From UBA822 sp036336795 (lineage in GTDB: Bacteria; Gemmatimonadota; Gemmatimonadetes; Longimicrobiales; Gaopeijiaceae), in assembly GCA_036336795.1 (NCBI GenBank), contig JAYZFL010000058.1, positions 1 through 45,067 on the forward strand: DNA of 45,067 bases. The letters are read 5' to 3'. Below the pieces are notes generated by a model. The model saw only the letters and a program-made list of their open reading frames with translations, did not search any database and was not told the origin of the DNA. The translations under genes and the position numbers were made by a program. Positions 1 through 8,967 of this stretch are shown here, piece after piece. Positions within the stretch are counted from its first letter, which is position 1; the number at the start of each line of letters is the position of its first letter.

Positions 1-1410
1 GGGCCGTTACGCGCGGGATCAACCGATATGCTTCTGAGTTACCGCTGGTCCCCTGACGGAGACCGGTTGGCGATCGATACCAGTGACCTCATCGCGAAGG
101 ATCGGCAGATCTTCGTTGCAGATATGCGGCGCGATGCGGCGCCCGTCGCACGTCTCTTGGTGCACGAGCAGGAGCCTCTCAACGAGACGTTCTATTTCTG
201 GAAAATCGAGTGGTCAACGGATTCGAAGCTCCTCTACTTCCTGTCGGATCGGGATGAGGATTATCACGTCTGGGCCATCGCCCCGTCCGACGAGACACCC
301 GAGCTCTTGCAGTTGACCCGTGGACGCTGGGCGGTCGCCTCAATGCATCCGGTGGAGGGCGGCTTGGTCCTCGTGGGTAACCGGGGGAATGCGGAGGAGC
401 GGCACCTCTTCCGGGTGGGGAATCGTGGAGGAGAGCCTGTACGGCTCTCTCGACGCTCGGGAAGTCACACGCCTACGATCTCGCCTGACGGGAGGTACGC
501 GGCAGTGGCATTTTCTAGTGACGACACCCCCCCCGAACTGCTGCTCACTGCCCTCGGCTCCGAGAGAAGCGAACGCCAGGTCACGCGTTCGCCGACGTCC
601 GAGTTTTCGAACTACGCATGGGTCGTCCCCGAGTATGTCACGTTCCAAAGCCATGTCGACGGGACCACACTGCACGGTCGACTCACCTTACCGCCCAACT
701 TCGATCCCGACCGGACGTATCCGGCGATCTTGGGCTCGGTCTACACCGACGCCGTGCGCAATCAGTGGGGCGGGCGCACCGCCCATCCGACGTGGGGCCT
801 AGATCAGTACCTAGCCCAGGAAGGCTATATTTTGCTCAACGTGGATATGCGTGGCAGTTGGGGCCGAGGCCGAGATCACCGTCGCGGAATCCGCCTCGAC
901 TACGGTGGCATAGATATTGAGGATCTCGAGAGCGGCGTGCGCTTTTTGGAGACTCTCGGATATGTTGAGATGGACCGCGTCGGTATCTGGGGCTCTAGCT
1001 ACGGGGGACTCATGACGGCCATGTCACTTTTCCGGACGCCGGGTCTGTCCGCCGCCGGTGTCGCTGGCGCGCCAGCGACCAGCATCTGGCACGCGCTGAC
1101 CGGTCAGATGGCGGTGATGCTGGGACCGAAAGATTCTCCCGATGAGTACGCGGACTCGTCCCCGTTCATGCATGCCCACGGACTTGAAGACCCACTGATG
1201 ATCATCCACGGGATGCGGGATCGTGTGGTTCTCTTCAAGGACAGCGTCACGTTGGTGCAGCGACTCATCATGCTCGGCAAGGACGTTGACCTGGTTGCAC
1301 TTCCGAACTCAGGGCACGGGTGGGATAACGAGACGTTGGCTCAGACCCGCTTCGCGTTCAATAAATTGGTCGAGTTTTTCGACCGTCACCTCGGGGAAAC
1401 ACACCAATGA
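1..1410 (+). CDS. S9 family prolyl oligopeptidase, 5' partial
   Basis: Serine peptidase that cleaves short peptides, probably in the periplasm. The frame is open from base 1 through the first ATG at 28 without a stop, and the protein begins inside WD40/DPP-IV-type propeller repeats (YRWSPDGDRLAI), so the N-terminus lies outside the window. Counting from the ATG at 28, residues 1-200 are propeller and about 230-460 are the alpha/beta-hydrolase domain. The triad is visible: Ser324 in GSSYGG, Asp398 in HGMRDR and His430 in SGHGW. The stop overlaps the start of the DUF885 gene by 4 bases, so the two are probably translationally coupled. The family is clear; the exact substrate (dipeptidyl or acylaminoacyl peptides) cannot be told. 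Confidence 0.93.
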   Translation, partial: GPLRAGSTDMLLSYRWSPDGDRLAIDTSDLIAKDRQIFVADMRRDAAPVARLLVHEQEPLNETFYFWKIEWSTDSKLLYFLSDRDEDYHVWAIAPSDETPELLQLTRGRWAVASMHPVEGGLVLVGNRGNAEERHLFRVGNRGGEPVRLSRRSGSHTPTISPDGRYAAVAFSSDDTPPELLLTALGSERSERQVTRSPTSEFSNYAWVVPEYVTFQSHVDGTTLHGRLTLPPNFDPDRTYPAILGSVYTDAVRNQWGGRTAHPTWGLDQYLAQEGYILLNVDMRGSWGRGRDHRRGIRLDYGGIDIEDLESGVRFLETLGYVEMDRVGIWGSSYGGLMTAMSLFRTPGLSAAGVAGAPATSIWHALTGQMAVMLGPKDSPDEYADSSPFMHAHGLEDPLMIIHGMRDRVVLFKDSVTLVQRLIMLGKDVDLVALPNSGHGWDNETLAQTRFAFNKLVEFFDRHLGETHQ

Positions 1411-3083
1411 CGCTCAAGTCGAGATTCCGAGTCATGTGCCGCGCTCTCGTCGGGACCGTGGCACTATTTTTCGCCCAGTTCTTCATGATTAGTGGTACTG
1501 CGGCGCAGGTAGACATGGGGTGGGAGAACCTGGTGGCTCTTGATGCTGAACTCACGGTGCTTCGCAGGCCGCAGCAGCAAGACGGGGTTCCGCAGTTCGG
1601 GATCGACGCCATGGCCGCTCGTGCTGACGCGATCCGGGCCGTTCAGACTCGGCTCCGAGGGATCGATCCTTCTAGTTGGGCCGTCACGACCAAGGTTGAC
1701 TATCTCCTGGTCTGGGCGAAGGCAAATGGCATGGAATTCGAGCATCGTGTGATCCGTCCATGGCAGAAGGACCCTATCCTCTATCTTGATCAGGTGCGGC
1801 GAGTGCCGTACGTCGACTTACCACTAACCGGCCAAGCGGCGGATCGGTGGCAACAGTCTCTAGCGGCTGTGCCACGGATACTGCTACAGGCCGAAGCCAA
1901 CCTTACCGAGCCTTCCAGGGAACTGGCCGATCTAACCATTTTCCATCTCGGGAACTTTGATGGAGTGGGCCAGGGCCAGCCGTATCGGGACGATCCTCCG
2001 GGTGGGACTATCGGTTGGTTCGAAGACCTATGCGAGCGTGTGGCGGACGCACAACCCGCTGACACCGAGTTGTGTACTAACGCCCTCGACGGGGTCCTCC
2101 GGTATCACGACTGGCTCACCGCTGAGCGTCTCGGGATGCCTTCATCAGCCGGAATCGGCACTGAGAACCTCGAGTGGTACTTTCGTAACGTGCGCCTACT
2201 GCCCTACGGCGTACGGGACATCATGTTGCTGGGAGAGCGGGAGTTCCACCGCTTTCGTGCCGCGTATGAGATTACCCTCAACCGCAATCGCGATCTCCCC
2301 GAACTCGAGCTTACCCGCAGTCGGGAGGAACACGAAGAAAGGACCAGGGAGGCTGAGCAGCAGATCCGTGACCTGATTCGAAAGCAAGACTTGCTGACGT
2401 TCCCTGTCGACATCCCGGAATCGTTTGACACGGACACCTTTTGGAGCCCGCGCGCACTGACGGACCGACATTTTTGGGAGGAACTACAGTTCCGTAACGC
2501 GCTCAACAACCACATCCACGCGTCCATCCCAGGGCATCGCTTCGACGGACTGTTGGGCAGAGCAGGCGGGAATTCGATCCGCCGTGGGTACGGTGACAGT
2601 TCCCGCGCGGAAGGTTGGGCTACTTACATTGAGGAGATGTTGGTTCTGGCCGGTATCACACGCGACGTACCCAGGGCCGACGAACTTTTCTACGCAGCGC
2701 TCATGAAACGCGCCAGCCGGATCTTTGCTGAGGCGAAGATGCATGCTGGTGAGTTTAGCCTTGATCAGGCGAATCGCTACATGATCGATTTCGTGCCGTA
2801 CATGGAAGAGGATCTAGGTCGGTATGATCTTGAGGGTTATCTGCGGCGTCCTGGCTCTGGGAGTGGCTACATCATCGGTAAGATCCAGCTTGAGGAACTC
2901 CTTTCCGAACAGGCGTTGGAACTCGGTAGCAGCTTCGATCTTGGGGTGTTTCACGACGACGTCCTGTCTCGCGGCATGATCCCGCTTACGCTTATTCGTT
3001 GGGAGATGACAGGAGCAGACGATGAGGTGCGCCCGCTGTGGAGGGAAGCCACGGGAAAGGAGCTTGAGCTGGGATCCGAATGA
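1407..3083 (+). CDS. DUF885 family secreted hydrolase with altered HExxPGH motif
   Basis: Member of the DUF885 family of presumed zinc peptidases or hydrolases. A Sec signal (hydrophobic residues about 10-30, ending SGTAAQ) suggests periplasmic location. The usual family motif HExxPGHH is here HASIPGHR (residues 371-378): both His are present but the Glu after the first is Ala372. The second landmark, EGW at 402-404 followed by ATYIEEM, is intact. The start ATG at 1407 overlaps the preceding peptidase stop (ATGA), which supports both the start and an operon. The C-terminal region (GSGSGYIIGKIQLEELL) is also family-typical. Loss of the Glu may mean altered or lost catalysis. Confidence 0.88.
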   Translation: MTLKSRFRVMCRALVGTVALFFAQFFMISGTAAQVDMGWENLVALDAELTVLRRPQQQDGVPQFGIDAMAARADAIRAVQTRLRGIDPSSWAVTTKVDYLLVWAKANGMEFEHRVIRPWQKDPILYLDQVRRVPYVDLPLTGQAADRWQQSLAAVPRILLQAEANLTEPSRELADLTIFHLGNFDGVGQGQPYRDDPPGGTIGWFEDLCERVADAQPADTELCTNALDGVLRYHDWLTAERLGMPSSAGIGTENLEWYFRNVRLLPYGVRDIMLLGEREFHRFRAAYEITLNRNRDLPELELTRSREEHEERTREAEQQIRDLIRKQDLLTFPVDIPESFDTDTFWSPRALTDRHFWEELQFRNALNNHIHASIPGHRFDGLLGRAGGNSIRRGYGDSSRAEGWATYIEEMLVLAGITRDVPRADELFYAALMKRASRIFAEAKMHAGEFSLDQANRYMIDFVPYMEEDLGRYDLEGYLRRPGSGSGYIIGKIQLEELLSEQALELGSSFDLGVFHDDVLSRGMIPLTLIRWEMTGADDEVRPLWREATGKELELGSE

Positions 3084-3135
3084 GGCATGTTTCCAAGAGG
3101 AGTTGGGTTGACGTTACTCAGAAAGGGATAATCGA

Positions 3136-4431
3136 ATGAAGATCGTGAAACACATGCTCGCGGCAATGAGCGTTGCGCTGGTTTCGGGCCTCCCTCTCCA
3201 TGCCCAAGACGAGGCCACCCTCTTGCGTGCTGAGCGCATGCTCGATGTCGAATCCGGGCAGATGCACCAAGACGTCGCAGTGCTCGTCGTGGACGGCCGC
3301 ATCTTGGCGGTGAACCCTGCTAACGTTCCGAATGGTACCCGTGAGTTGAACCTCGGAGACGTAACGCTGCTCCCCGGCTTCATCGATTCTCACACACACC
3401 TGAGTAGCCAGCTCGGCCCGGGATCGTTCACCCGACCCGTGATCGGAACCTTGGCCGATGCCGCCATTAATGCTGTCCGTTTCGGCGGAATCACCGTGCG
3501 TGCGGGGTTCACCACGGTCCGTGACTTCGGTGGAGATGCGACGGTGGCGCTGGCTCATGCGGTAGAGCGGGGCGAGGTGATTGCCCCGCGAGTTGTTCCA
3601 TCACGCAACTCCCTCGGGATCACGGGTGGGCACTGTGACGCGACGGGCTTTGCTCCGGGAATTCTGGAGAATGGCCCCGAAGATGGGGTCGCGGATGGAC
3701 CGTGGGAAGTCGCCGCTTCAGTGCGGTATCAGATCAAGCACGGCGCAAAGGTCATTAAGACATGCGCCACCGCGGGCGTTCTCTCAATGGAAGGTCCCGT
3801 GGGTGCCCAACAGTACAGCTTGATCGAGCTCGAAGCGATGGTCAAAGAAGCTTCACGCCATGGCGTCAAAGTCGCCGCGCACGCTCACGGCTCCGAGGGA
3901 ATTCTGGCGGCTGTACAGGCCGGTGTCGCCAGTATTGAGCACGGCTCGATGCTGACGGACGAGATCATGGATCTCATGATCGAAAAGGGGACCTATCTCG
4001 TGCCGACGACCTACCTCGCAGACGTGATCGATCTCGACGTGCTGCCTCCCCTGGTGCGTGATAAGGCTGAGCTGATTCTACCGATTGCGCGGGCGAGTCT
4101 GGCCCGTGCCATCGAAGCCGGTGTACCTCTCGCGTTCGGTACGGACGCAGCGGTATACCCACACGGTGACAACGCTCGTGAGTTTGCAGTCTATGTGCGG
4201 ATGGGTATGACAGAACTCGAGGCCCTCCAGTCGGCGACAATCCACGCTTCTGACCTGCTCGACGTAGACGATCGTGGCCGGATCGAGGAGGGATTGTTGG
4301 CAGACTTGGTTGCCGTACCAGGCGACCCGCTCGACGACATTACCGTTACCGAAAACGTTGTGTTCGTCATGCTGGGTGGTCGCGTCATAAAGCACGTCGT
4401 CGAGGGAAAGAACGTACCCATCAGCGACTGA
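3136..4431 (+). CDS. Secreted amidohydrolase, imidazolonepropionase/Xaa-Pro dipeptidase-like
   Basis: Metal-dependent hydrolase of the amidohydrolase superfamily; relatives cleave dipeptides or acylated amino acids. A signal peptide covers residues 1-23 (ends PLHAQ). The metal site is complete: His86 and His88 (DSHTH), Lys208 as likely carboxylated ligand (AKVIKTCATAG), His249 (AAHAHG), His269 (IEHGS) and Asp337 (FGTDAAV). The N- and C-terminal strands of the composite beta domain (ERMLDVESG, GLLADLVAVPGDPL) frame the barrel. Start ATG 3136 has an AAGGG ribosome site about 8 bases upstream. It follows the DUF885 gene by 52 bases and probably belongs to the same peptide-catabolism unit. Length (431 aa) fits the family. 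The substrate is not determinable. Confidence 0.92.
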   Translation: MKIVKHMLAAMSVALVSGLPLHAQDEATLLRAERMLDVESGQMHQDVAVLVVDGRILAVNPANVPNGTRELNLGDVTLLPGFIDSHTHLSSQLGPGSFTRPVIGTLADAAINAVRFGGITVRAGFTTVRDFGGDATVALAHAVERGEVIAPRVVPSRNSLGITGGHCDATGFAPGILENGPEDGVADGPWEVAASVRYQIKHGAKVIKTCATAGVLSMEGPVGAQQYSLIELEAMVKEASRHGVKVAAHAHGSEGILAAVQAGVASIEHGSMLTDEIMDLMIEKGTYLVPTTYLADVIDLDVLPPLVRDKAELILPIARASLARAIEAGVPLAFGTDAAVYPHGDNAREFAVYVRMGMTELEALQSATIHASDLLDVDDRGRIEEGLLADLVAVPGDPLDDITVTENVVFVMLGGRVIKHVVEGKNVPISD

Positions 4432-4506
4432 ACTAAGACTAGAAGTAACGTAGGATAAAACGATGCTATACAATTATTTAAAGAGCTATAACGGAGCGCC
4501 AAGATC

Positions 4507-5628
4507 ATGAGAAATCTGATCAACCATTTCAGCGTAACGGCCTTGCTGTTTTTTGCCGCCGGTTGCGACCCTCAACCTTCTCAGCAGAGAACAGAGCCGA
4601 CATCGGCCACAATACCAGAGTGGGAAGTGGACCCGACGTGGCCACCGACCCTGCCCAATGACTGGATCCTCGGTGACATCAGGGGACTCTTCGTTGATGA
4701 AGAGGACCACCTCTGGGTAGTTCACATGCCTTCGAGCCTAACCCGTCAGGAGATTGGGGCCGCACAGGATCCACCGATTGCCGATTGTTGTTTTCCTGCC
4801 CCCCCAGTTCTCGAGCTGGATCCTGAGGGCAACGTTGTGCAGGCCTGGGGTGGTCCGGGCGAGGGCTACACGTGGTTTGACCAGGAGCACGGGATCTATA
4901 TCGATCATAATGGGTTCGTTTGGCTCGGCACGAGCAATGGATTTCACGTGATGAAGTTCACGAAGGACGGCGAGCACGTCCTCACCATTGGTGAACCTGG
5001 CGTGAACCTAGGCAGCAACGATCCGACTCATCTGGGCGGTCCGGCGAATTTCTTCGTGGAGCCGAGCACGAACGAACTTTTCATTGCGGATGGGTACCGC
5101 AACCGGCGCGTGGTGGTCTTCGATGCGTCGACCGGTGAATACCGCCGTCATTGGGGTGCGTACGGCAGGCCACCGGACGACGACTACCGATATGAATATC
5201 CAGTCAAGCTCGAAGACCCGCCGCAGCAGTACTCTACCCTCCACGGCATCGTTGGCGCGAAGGATGGTTTAGTCTATGTGGCCGACCGTCGTGGAAACCG
5301 TATTCAGGTCTTCCGCCAGAACGGAGAGTATCTGATGGAGCGTTTTGTCCTCCCAGGGACTCGGGGGTCGGGAACTGGATTCAGCCTCGGGCTGTCGCGA
5401 GATCCCGAACAGAGTCTCCTCTATCTCATCGACGGGACAAACCAACGTGTCTGGATGCTGCGGCGGAACGACCTGGAAATCCTGGGTAGGTTCGGAAGGC
5501 CAGGTCGCCAGGCTGGCGAATTCATCCGCGCGCACATGGTGGTCCTTGACTCGCGGGGCTACCTCTACACCGGGGAGGCGGGGAACGGTAGACGTATGCA
5601 ACGGTTCGAGGAGAAGACTGGGGGTTAG
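4507..5628 (+). CDS. Beta-propeller (NHL/SMP-30-like) lipoprotein
   Basis: Probable lipoprotein: signal with lipobox FAAGC (Cys20). The rest reads as a six-bladed propeller of NHL type, with repeated units such as DEEDHLWVVH, DHNGFVWLGT, TNELFIADGYRNRRVVVF, KDGLVYVADRRGNRIQVF and SRGYLYTGEAGNGRRMQRF. Such proteins bind ligands or act as lactonase- or lyase-like enzymes; no catalytic residues can be assigned here. The ATG at 4507 has GGAG about 11 bases upstream. It lies 75 bases after the amidohydrolase on the same strand, close enough for co-transcription. No specific function is claimed. Confidence 0.85.
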   Translation: MRNLINHFSVTALLFFAAGCDPQPSQQRTEPTSATIPEWEVDPTWPPTLPNDWILGDIRGLFVDEEDHLWVVHMPSSLTRQEIGAAQDPPIADCCFPAPPVLELDPEGNVVQAWGGPGEGYTWFDQEHGIYIDHNGFVWLGTSNGFHVMKFTKDGEHVLTIGEPGVNLGSNDPTHLGGPANFFVEPSTNELFIADGYRNRRVVVFDASTGEYRRHWGAYGRPPDDDYRYEYPVKLEDPPQQYSTLHGIVGAKDGLVYVADRRGNRIQVFRQNGEYLMERFVLPGTRGSGTGFSLGLSRDPEQSLLYLIDGTNQRVWMLRRNDLEILGRFGRPGRQAGEFIRAHMVVLDSRGYLYTGEAGNGRRMQRFEEKTGG

Positions 5629-5856
5629 TCCGAGGGGTCACTAGGAATCATTCCTGCCTCTGGACCTGACGGTAGCGTGGTTGGGGCTTGGAAGAATTCG
5701 CCACCTGAGATTCGAATGACGAGCCGCGTGTAAGCGGATGCCTCGGAACCTATAAACACGGTTCCGCGCGTTCCGTGGCTCCGGCTGAGTTGCGGGCCTA
5801 AGGGGTGCCCAGGCAGAATTGGAGTGTGTGGGCAACCAAAACGTGGCGAATCATTT

Positions 5857-6342
5857 ATGGACCATGGGCCACAATTAGCTGGGGTGAAGATCGAAGCCAT
5901 GAGCCGATCGGGCTCGGCGGCGCAGTGGTGTCTCAAGAGGTACTTCGAAGAGTTGGACGAGCAATTGGCCGACGGCCTTACAGCCAAGGACGTCTTGACG
6001 GATCGTTCAGAGTTCTCAGGACCTCGCAGTTTGTTCCTTGTGGCGAGCGCAGATGGACAGTGGGTGGGTTGCGGAGGGCTCAAGTGCCTCACCTCTGAAT
6101 CAGCCTGTATCAAACGGATGTGGGTTGACAAGTCATGGCGGGGGTTGGGGTTGGGGCGTCTTCTCCTGGCCTTACTGGAATCTCACGCCAAGGAGCTTGG
6201 TTACACTGTAGTGAAGCTTGAAGCGAACCGTCTGCTTCAGGAAGCGACACAGCTGTACCGAACTCAGGGCTACCGCGAGACCATTCCATTCATTGAAGAA
6301 CGCTGTGCAGAGTGTTGGCACTGGCTCGAGAAAGCGCTCTGA
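5857..6342 (+). CDS. GNAT family N-acetyltransferase
   Basis: Cytosolic acetyltransferase using acetyl-CoA. The conserved motif A is clear: the strand and loop KRMWVDKSWRGLGLG lead into helix RLLLALLESHAKELGY, with the pyrophosphate-binding R95-G-L-G-L-G100. The C-terminal beta-bulge segment (VKLEANRLLQEATQLYRTQGY) is also typical. No signal peptide is present. Start is uncertain: a GTG at 5824 and an ATG at 5899 are in the same frame and none has a strong ribosome site; 5857 keeps the whole domain. It sits alone after the propeller gene (about 230 bases) and its acceptor, whether amino acid, amine or protein, is unknown. Confidence 0.85.
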   Translation: MDHGPQLAGVKIEAMSRSGSAAQWCLKRYFEELDEQLADGLTAKDVLTDRSEFSGPRSLFLVASADGQWVGCGGLKCLTSESACIKRMWVDKSWRGLGLGRLLLALLESHAKELGYTVVKLEANRLLQEATQLYRTQGYRETIPFIEERCAECWHWLEKAL

Positions 6343-6687
6343 GAACGATCATGCATTCGCATTTTGGGATGCTTTCCCGGTCGCTCCCTTTCGTCCTCCC
6401 GTCTTGATTCGAGTCCTGCAGTAGGGCAGGGGAGCATGACGGCCTACGCTTGAAGCCGAGAAGCTGAGTAGAAGCTAGAAACGAAGCCTGTATACTCCGA
6501 CGATCTAGGGGCTGATAGTCTGCCGTTGGCCAGCTTCGACATCGTGGTGGTACTTGCGTGCTCAACGAAGCGCGTTGGATGTTCGACGTCACCTTGATCC
6601 CGATTGCTACACGCAGTGGTCCGAGCGGAGGAAGGGGGTCACAACTGGGATTTCCCTGGCAAGGGAGAACCCAAGGAGGGTTGGCAC
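6343..6687. other. Intergenic region, no gene seen
   Basis: This 345-base gap holds no convincing gene on either strand. A small hairpin (TCCCT at 6653-6657, AGGGA at 6662-6666, 4-base loop) lies just before the strong ribosome site of the PQQ dehydrogenase. A TTGAAG at 6450 and TATACT at 6491 resemble promoter boxes but are 35 bases apart, so no promoter is called. Confidence 0.5.
6673..6680 (+). promoter_or_regulatory. Ribosome binding site fixing the PQQ dehydrogenase start
   Basis: AAGGAGGG lies 7 bases before the ATG at 6688. It decides the start of the PQQ dehydrogenase against a longer in-frame reading from a TTG at 6604. Confidence 0.8.
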
Positions 6688-8763
6688 ATGAACGGATTGG
6701 TTCCGCTGTCTCATCTGAAAGGTGAGTTACGCTCTTGGCTCGCAGTGCTGACTCTCGGAGCTGCCTCAATCGCCCAGGATCCTCTCGTTGCACAGGGACC
6801 CGAGATTCCTCTAGAAGAGTGGCGCTACATCGGTGGTGATGCCGGGCACACCCGCTACTCCTCTCTCGATCAGATTAATGCCGACAACTTTGAAAGCTTG
6901 GAGGTCGCTTGGATTTGGCGCGGTGACAACTATGGGCCGAATCGACTCGCCGTGTCGCGCTCGACCCCACTTTACGTGAACGGCTTGATGTATACGGTTG
7001 CGGGCGAACGTCGGACGGTCGTCGCAATCGATCCTGCGACAGGGGAAACGATCTGGACGTTTCGCGAGCCCCACACGACACGCTTCGATCGAGGGATGCG
7101 AAACGGCTACGGGAAGGGAGTGGCTTACGCAGACGTGGATGGGCGTGGGGTCATCTATATTTCGAGTCCGGCCTTCTTCCTTTACGCGTTGGACGCCAAG
7201 ACCGGCCTCCCACTTGAGGATTGGGGGGCATCGGTGCCTTTGACTGGCTTTCCTCAAACCGGAGTGAGGGATCTGCTTCCGGACCTCTTGCGGGACTGGG
7301 GGCCTTGGGAGCGATGGGACAGCGGCCTTTACGATCCGGACTTCGGGATCCCCCGGGAGCTCGGACACATCACTAGCTCGTCGCCGCCTATCGTGGTGAA
7401 CGGTGTCGTGGTGGTGGGTAATTCCGCTGAGCAGGGCTACAACCAGACGCGGATTGAGATGGTTCCGGGGGATATTCTCGCTTACGACGCCCGCACTGGA
7501 GATCATGTGTGGAAGTTCCATGTGATTCCCAGGCCTGGGGAGTTCGGTCACGAAACATGGGAAAACGACGCGTGGGAGTGGACTGGAGATGTCTCTTCGT
7601 GGGCTCCCATGTCGGCGGATCCGGAGAGGGGCCTCGTTTACATTCCAACCAATCCTCCAACAATCGACTTTTACGGCGGATTCCGACCGGGTGACGGCTT
7701 ATTCGGTACGAGTGTCATCGCCCTCGATGTGCAGACGGGCGAACGGGCCTGGCATTTTCAAACGGTCCACCACGACATCTGGAACTTCGATAATCCAACG
7801 GCTCCGGTTGTGTTGGATGTACTGGTGGATGGAGAGCTGACTCCTATCGTAGTGCAGACTACGAAACAGGGGTGGGCGTACACCTTTAACCGCCAGACAG
7901 GTCAACCAATCTGGCCTATCGAAGAGCGCCCGGTTCCCCAGTCGGAGGTCTCGAGCGAGATGTTGTCGCCCACGCAACCGTTCCCCACCAAGCCAGCAGC
8001 GTATGAGATGCAGGGGTTGACCTTGAATGACCTCGTCGACTTCACTCCGCAGCTCCGAGCTGAGGCGCTTGAGATCGTCAAAAACTATCGGATTGGACCG
8101 ATCTTCAACCCGCCGATTGAGACCGGTCATCCTTCAGGCCAACGCTCGTTCGTGAGCTGTCCAAATGGGGCGACCAACATCAACGGTCCGACCTCTGCGG
8201 ATCCGGAGACTGGAATACTGTACGTGTCCACACGACGGGGGTGCAGGTCCGAGAACATCGTGCCGGGCCATCAACTTGATCAGCCGGAAGATATCATGAC
8301 CACTGGTGAAACAATCTCTGAGTGGGCGGTCGCCAATCGCGGAGATTTCCAGGGTCGAGGTCCCCAGGGCTTGCCGATGTGGAAACCCCCGTACAGCCAG
8401 GTCGTTGCAATAGACATGAATACGGGAGAGCACCTTTGGGCCGTCCCGAATGGGGACACACCTGAGTACATCAAGAACCACCCTGCGCTACAGAGCGTGG
8501 AATTGCCCAATACCGGACGGATGTCCCACCCCATCACGATGGTGACGTCAACGCTGCTTCTCACTGCGGAGGGCGCAGGAGGCGCGTCCGTGTTGCATGC
8601 GGTGGACAAGCTGACTGGAGTGCGCTTAGGTACGGTCGAGATTCCGGCACCAGGACAGTACGGAATGATGGGATATATGCATGAAGGTCGGCAATACATC
8701 GTCGTGCAGATCGCTGGTGCGGGTATGCCCGGTTCTCTGGTGGCCTTGCGACTTCCTGAGTAG
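6688..8763 (+). CDS. PQQ-dependent dehydrogenase (quinoprotein, no haem domain)
   Basis: Periplasmic quinoprotein that oxidises an alcohol or sugar with pyrroloquinoline quinone. The N-terminus carries a signal-like hydrophobic stretch (LRSWLAVLTLGAASIAQ). The eight-bladed propeller is marked by docking repeats: EWRYIGGDAGHTRYSSL at its start, AIDPATGETIWTFREP, AYDARTGDHVWKF, ALDVQTGERAWHFQ followed by HHDIWNFDNPTAPV, and AIDMNTGEHLWAVPNG. The protein ends soon after the last blade, so the C-terminal cytochrome c domain of some alcohol dehydrogenases is absent; electrons must go to a separate carrier or the membrane. No PQQ synthesis genes occur in this window. Glucose/quinate-type and alcohol-type substrates are both possible. 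Confidence 0.92.
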   Translation: MNGLVPLSHLKGELRSWLAVLTLGAASIAQDPLVAQGPEIPLEEWRYIGGDAGHTRYSSLDQINADNFESLEVAWIWRGDNYGPNRLAVSRSTPLYVNGLMYTVAGERRTVVAIDPATGETIWTFREPHTTRFDRGMRNGYGKGVAYADVDGRGVIYISSPAFFLYALDAKTGLPLEDWGASVPLTGFPQTGVRDLLPDLLRDWGPWERWDSGLYDPDFGIPRELGHITSSSPPIVVNGVVVVGNSAEQGYNQTRIEMVPGDILAYDARTGDHVWKFHVIPRPGEFGHETWENDAWEWTGDVSSWAPMSADPERGLVYIPTNPPTIDFYGGFRPGDGLFGTSVIALDVQTGERAWHFQTVHHDIWNFDNPTAPVVLDVLVDGELTPIVVQTTKQGWAYTFNRQTGQPIWPIEERPVPQSEVSSEMLSPTQPFPTKPAAYEMQGLTLNDLVDFTPQLRAEALEIVKNYRIGPIFNPPIETGHPSGQRSFVSCPNGATNINGPTSADPETGILYVSTRRGCRSENIVPGHQLDQPEDIMTTGETISEWAVANRGDFQGRGPQGLPMWKPPYSQVVAIDMNTGEHLWAVPNGDTPEYIKNHPALQSVELPNTGRMSHPITMVTSTLLLTAEGAGGASVLHAVDKLTGVRLGTVEIPAPGQYGMMGYMHEGRQYIVVQIAGAGMPGSLVALRLPE

Positions 8764-8967
8764 CGAGTTGTTACTCGTCGCTGTAATAATTTTACTGATC
8801 GAGCCGGGTCCCGGGGCGAAGGGCGTGCCAGCCTTCGTGGTCTGTCACGCAGCGGTATTTCTAAGAAAAGATAGGTCGATAAAATCGCTCTCTCGTCGGT
8901 CCGATAATGATAGGATATATTGGGCGGTGTAATTCTATTGGTACAAGCGTATCACCTGGAGATTCCC

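Noticed and set aside
6811..7551. 246-codon minus-strand frame inside the PQQ dehydrogenase
   Set aside because: Product is Arg/Pro-rich without domains and opposes a well-supported gene.
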